From Pseudomonadota bacterium (lineage in GTDB: Bacteria; Pseudomonadota; Alphaproteobacteria; Caulobacterales; Aquidulcibacteraceae), in contig JAEYPY010000221.1 of the NCBI GenBank assembly GCA_023410295.1, positions 1 through 8,326 of the forward strand: a stretch of 8,326 nucleotides of DNA. The letters run 5' to 3'. This document shows positions 5,113-8,326 of this stretch, piece by piece (the stretch's first letter is position 1; each line of letters opens with the position of its first letter). Made by a program: the position numbers and the translations under genes. The notes beneath the pieces were generated by a model that was not told the DNA's origin, did not search any database, and saw nothing but the letters and a program-made list of their open reading frames with translations.

Positions 5113-8100
5113 TCGGCAAAAGGTCGGTGGGTTTCGGCCGGTGGTTTTTGGCGGCCCAAGCTACAGCGAGCAACACGATCGCAAGTCCTAGAACCGACCC
5201 CACGCGCACGATGCTGTCCAATCGCACCATTGCGAGCGTCACGACATAAAGGAACGTCAGGATCAGGATCGCCAAGCCCGCCCAGCGCAGCAGGACTTCG
5301 TTGCGCCGGAGGCCTAGCCCGAACACCGCCGCGCCAAAGATCGCCCACGCCGCCGAATAACTCCACATTTCGAGATCCAGCACTGGCGCGCCGCGCATGT
5401 CCGTCGCGTGATAAAGCCAGCGCACCAGCAGCGTGACAGCAACCAGCAAATGCACGATTGCCGCCGCCGTCGCGGCGCGATCGTAGCAAGCCGGCGCGCG
5501 GATGTGCGAAACGCGCGCGCTCATGCAACTCAGCCAAGTCGCCAAGATCGGCGCCGCCGGCGCCAACGTTGTGCTCAAGCGCGAAGCCGGCGCCGTCGGC
5601 ACAACGCCCCACCACGGATTGAACAGGAGCCAAACCCCCAATGCCGCAAACGCGAGCGCTGGCCAAACCGCCGTCGCCGCAATCGCCTGCACGTCATAAC
5701 GATACGGCCGCACGGCATCACGCCGCGGCGCGCGCTCGACGGCTTCAGCTGCGATCAGCACGAGCGCCAGCGGCCACAACGCTTGCGCCATGCCTTCAAG
5801 CCCGACCAGCGCCGCGCCATCGTCCATGCCGCCCCGATGATATAGCCAACGGATCGCCGCGTGCCCGAAGCTCCAGACAAACAGCATCGCCGTCGACGCC
5901 GCGGCGTAGCGCACCGTGCTGGATTTCGCTTCCAACGAAAGCCCGCGCGCCAACGCCAGGCAAAGTCCCGCAGCCACGGCTTGCGCCAACACGCCAAGCC
6001 CCGTCGCGAGCGCATCGCTGGCAGCCGTAAGCTGTCCGCCCCACCACGGATGGCGTGCGATGAGCATGATGAGCCCAGCGCCCAGCAGCGCCGTAAAGCT
6101 TACCCCGCGCATGATGCGTGCAAGATCATGCGTGAAGACGCCAGCCTCGGTGCGCGCTTCGCGGCGGCGCACAACCCAGACGACAGCGTACGCGAACGCC
6201 AGCAGGGTGAGGCCGTAGCACGCCGCTTCGAATACGCCGACGTCCGGCGGTTGCAGTAGGGCGCCATGGAAGAGCCGGCGCACTTCGGTCAGCGCCCAGA
6301 TCAACGCCAACGCGCCTCCGGCCCCGGCATAAATTCGCGCGGGCAAACGTTCATGCGCGTAAAGCCGATAAGCCGCCGCCAACGAAAGCGCTGCGGGCGC
6401 GCCGTAAGCGAGCAGCACGCCATCGATAATTGGCGGCCCGCCGACGGTGAGATTGAGCGGCCCCCACCACGGATGCTCGACCAGCACCAGCAGCACGAAC
6501 ACGTAAGCAAGCCCGGCGCCGAACAGCGCGTGCCCGCGCCAGCGCGCCAGCCGCCCAGCTTCTTGCCCCGGCCGCACCATTACGACATGCCCTGCCGCCA
6601 GCAGAACAAGCGCTCGCAGCGCTTCTTCGCTGAGCTGATCGAGCCGCGGGGTTTCGGTGGCGCCGACGGCGATGAAGCTCAGCGTCAGGAAGGCGCCGAT
6701 CACCAGCACCAGAACGCCGGCGCTGTCGGCGGCTTCGCCGCTCGACACATGCGGGGCGCGTTTGAGGAAATAGCCGGCGCCGAACAGCAGTCCGGCGGTG
6801 ACGAGGAGCACGAAGAGCGCGCCCCAGAGCGGCGTCTCGCCCGCCATCACCGGCGCGATAAAACTCGGCGCCATGGCGTGGGCAACCGCGATGGCGGCAG
6901 CTGTCAGCGCGGCAAAGCGGAGCCCGTTCCAGCGCTCCCAAACCACGCCGCACGCGAACATCAGCGCAGCCCCGGCATGCGCGGTGGCGCGCGCTTCTTC
7001 CGGGATCGCGCTTTCGATGCCAAGAAGCACCAGGGCCGCGCCAGCGCCCGCCCAGACATCGACGGCGCTGTCGCGCGAAGGATCGGACGCATCGCGCGAA
7101 GTGTAAACCGCCGCGCCGAACAGGAGCGCCGCGCCGATGAAGAGGGGCGCCCAAACGGTGAGCGAATGCCATTCCTCGCGCGAGAATGCCGCCAACGTCG
7201 TCAGCACTGCCGAGCCGACAGCGCCGCTCGCGGCGACGAGCATGCGCCCGCTATGATGCGGCCGAGCGCCGATGGCCGAGATCGCGACGACGACGGATGC
7301 GAACAGCACGAACGGATAGAATTCGTTGCTCAGCGGCCCGAAATGGAAGCGCGCGCGCAGATAGCCGATGAAGCCGAGGCTAAGCGCAACTACAGCAACC
7401 GTGAAAGCCGCCGCCGGGGCAACGCGTAAACGCACCGCAGATGCCGCGAGCGCGACGAACATGGCGCCGACCCAAGCAGGGCCGCCAATGACGCCCGACG
7501 GTGCAGGCGCCATCGCCAGCCAGACCCAAACCAGGAGGACGCTCGAAATCGCGATGGCGATGCTGGGCGCGTTGGCTTGGGCGCGGCGCCAGCTCAGCCA
7601 GCGTGCCTGCTCGGCTTCATCGGGAACCCGGAAGGCGGTCGCCACGCCCCCGAGGCTCGCAACGCTCAAGAGCGCCAAAGCGCGCCGCACTTCATCTTCG
7701 AGCAGTGCGTGGCCAAACCAGAAATAGAGACCAGCCAGCGCAGCGGCCGCGGTCCAGGCCCAACGGCGAAGCGCTGCCAGAGCGAAGCCGGCGGCGCCTG
7801 CGGTGCACAGAAACAACGTCAGCCCGTCGGGTGGCCAATCCGGTGGCTCGGTTAGCGCCGGCGCAAGCAACATCGCTGCGATCGCCAAAACGCCGAGCGG
7901 TTGGCCGTGCAGATACGAAAGCCCAATCAACAGCGTCGCACATAAGGTGAGCGCGGCGACGGCATGGCCCAGCTCAATGACGTCGTAAATCGCGTAAGCG
8001 GCCCAAGCGGTGACGTAGAACGCCACAACGCTGGCGCCCGCCAGCATGGCCGCGACCAACGGGTGGCCGACTGTGCGCGTGCTGCCGGTGCGCCGGGTCC

Positions 8101-8326
8101 ATTCGCTGGCCGCCAGCAGCAAGACGCCGAGGCCGACAGCGCAGCCGAGTTGCACCTCCGGCGTAAACCAATCTTGCTGCGCGGCGACCGTCACCAGATA
8201 GACCGCGCCGAACGCGAGCAGCGCACCGCCGAGCCAGGCGAGGCCGTTTTCCGCGAGCCATTGATCGAAGCGCCGTTCGCGCTTCGCTATCGCAGACGCT
8301 GGCGTTGTGAGTTCCAGCGGCGCCGT
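5057..8326 (-). CDS. DUF2339-family giant polytopic membrane protein, 5'-truncated by window edge
   Basis: The frame is open from the right edge of the window to a TGA at 5057-5059, giving 1089 visible residues. A GTG at 8194 is not the true start: the 44 codons upstream encode RRFDQWLAENGLAWLGGALL and more, which reads like the conserved beginning of the DUF2339 membrane region. By eye about 34 hydrophobic segments are present, with short polar loops and no soluble domain in the visible part. The C-terminal half consists of three tandem four-helix units, described in the repeat entry. After the last membrane segment there is an unusual basic tail (roughly the last 30 residues, ending RRERRHGRRQRTP), part of which overlaps fghA on the other strand. 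The family has no established biochemical function that I know of. It is probably an inner-membrane protein. The convergent neighbours give no functional clue. Family assignment is by recognition of sequence style, not by a search. Confidence 0.88.
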   Translation of the reverse strand, partial: TAPLELTTPASAIAKRERRFDQWLAENGLAWLGGALLAFGAVYLVTVAAQQDWFTPEVQLGCAVGLGVLLLAASEWTRRTGSTRTVGHPLVAAMLAGASVVAFYVTAWAAYAIYDVIELGHAVAALTLCATLLIGLSYLHGQPLGVLAIAAMLLAPALTEPPDWPPDGLTLFLCTAGAAGFALAALRRWAWTAAAALAGLYFWFGHALLEDEVRRALALLSVASLGGVATAFRVPDEAEQARWLSWRRAQANAPSIAIAISSVLLVWVWLAMAPAPSGVIGGPAWVGAMFVALAASAVRLRVAPAAAFTVAVVALSLGFIGYLRARFHFGPLSNEFYPFVLFASVVVAISAIGARPHHSGRMLVAASGAVGSAVLTTLAAFSREEWHSLTVWAPLFIGAALLFGAAVYTSRDASDPSRDSAVDVWAGAGAALVLLGIESAIPEEARATAHAGAALMFACGVVWERWNGLRFAALTAAAIAVAHAMAPSFIAPVMAGETPLWGALFVLLVTAGLLFGAGYFLKRAPHVSSGEAADSAGVLVLVIGAFLTLSFIAVGATETPRLDQLSEEALRALVLLAAGHVVMVRPGQEAGRLARWRGHALFGAGLAYVFVLLVLVEHPWWGPLNLTVGGPPIIDGVLLAYGAPAALSLAAAYRLYAHERLPARIYAGAGGALALIWALTEVRRLFHGALLQPPDVGVFEAACYGLTLLAFAYAVVWVVRRREARTEAGVFTHDLARIMRGVSFTALLGAGLIMLIARHPWWGGQLTAASDALATGLGVLAQAVAAGLCLALARGLSLEAKSSTVRYAAASTAMLFVWSFGHAAIRWLYHRGGMDDGAALVGLEGMAQALWPLALVLIAAEAVERAPRRDAVRPYRYDVQAIAATAVWPALAFAALGVWLLFNPWWGVVPTAPASRLSTTLAPAAPILATWLSCMSARVSHIRAPACYDRAATAAAIVHLLVAVTLLVRWLYHATDMRGAPVLDLEMWSYSAAWAIFGAAVFGLGLRRNEVLLRWAGLAILILTFLYVVTLAMVRLDSIVRVGSVLGLAIVLLAVAWAAKNHRPKPTDLLPITPSARRERRHGRRQRTP
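5234..6523 (-). repeat. Three tandem ~143-residue units inside the DUF2339 protein
   Basis: Units lie at about 6523-6098, 6097-5663 and 5662-5234 (read on the minus strand). Each holds four membrane segments and the same landmarks. The first is [HN]-PWWG (residues 619, 760 and 904 of the visible protein; spacings 141 and 144). The second is R-[RW]-L-[FY]-H with the His at 687, 830 and 973 (spacing exactly 143 both times), followed 13, 14 and 13 residues later by Glu. At the DNA level the PWWG codons give an identical 13-mer on the plus strand, CCCCACCACGGAT, at 5607-5619, 6039-6051 and 6462-6474. The rest of the units has diverged strongly, so this is an old internal duplication with selected motifs. 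Confidence 0.75.
6485..7162 (-). repeat. Possible earlier two-fold repeat in the DUF2339 protein
   Basis: Two stretches upstream of the three PWWG units resemble each other. VWAPLFIGAALLFGAAVY and LWGALFVLLVTAGLLFGAGY each begin a unit. Their LLFGA motifs are 112 residues apart and are followed at similar distances by a Val/Leu-rich helix, a short loop with Pro, and an Ala/Gly-rich helix. Similarity is weaker than in the C-terminal units, and hydrophobic composition alone could produce part of it. Confidence 0.35.

Noticed and set aside
6266..7429. 387-codon open frame on the plus strand opposite the DUF2339 gene
   Set aside because: The product is low-complexity Arg/Gln/Ala/Glu-rich with no domain and mirrors the hydrophobic codons of the real minus-strand gene.
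8192..8194. GTG as the start of the DUF2339 gene
   Set aside because: The frame continues to the right edge with conserved-looking DUF2339 sequence (ENGLAWLGGALL), so the gene begins beyond the window.

Overview
The window is GC-rich, densely coding bacterial chromosome. It looks like an alphaproteobacterium, most likely from the Caulobacterales/Hyphomonadaceae neighbourhood. That placement is inferred from the GC-rich codon use, from an ethylmalonyl-CoA-pathway gene beside a succinate dehydrogenase operon, and from the close fit of the Sdh proteins to alphaproteobacterial motifs. No RNA gene, insertion sequence, CRISPR array or phage-like gene is visible. No gap between genes exceeds about 110 bases.

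Left part (1-3708, plus strand): the 3' portion of a mesaconyl-CoA hydratase gene (mch), then a 103-base gap with a plausible promoter, then sdhC-sdhD-sdhA with gaps of 3 and 4 bases. Mch belongs to the route that assimilates acetyl-CoA through ethylmalonyl-CoA. Its downstream products are glyoxylate and propionyl-CoA, and propionyl-CoA enters the TCA cycle as succinyl-CoA and then succinate, the substrate of succinate dehydrogenase. The expected fourth subunit gene, sdhB (iron-sulfur protein), does not follow sdhA here. sdhA appears to start at TTG.

Middle (3709-5112, plus strand): a small VOC-fold (glyoxalase-like) protein that lacks the usual metal ligands, then a 106-base gap holding two adjacent perfect inverted repeats, then S-formylglutathione hydrolase (fghA), the second enzyme of glutathione-dependent formaldehyde oxidation. 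The first enzyme of that route, the class III alcohol dehydrogenase, is not in the window.

Right part (5057-8326, minus strand): one very large polytopic membrane protein of the DUF2339 family, open through the right edge, so its N-terminus is missing. Its last 18 codons and stop overlap the 3' end of fghA in convergent orientation. Its C-terminal half is built from three tandem units of about 143 residues, each with four predicted membrane segments, a PWWG motif and an R-x-L-[YF]-H-x12/13-E motif. No convincing novel multi-gene system is visible. The most unusual things are the internal architecture of the DUF2339 protein, its convergent overlap with fghA, and the sdh operon without sdhB.
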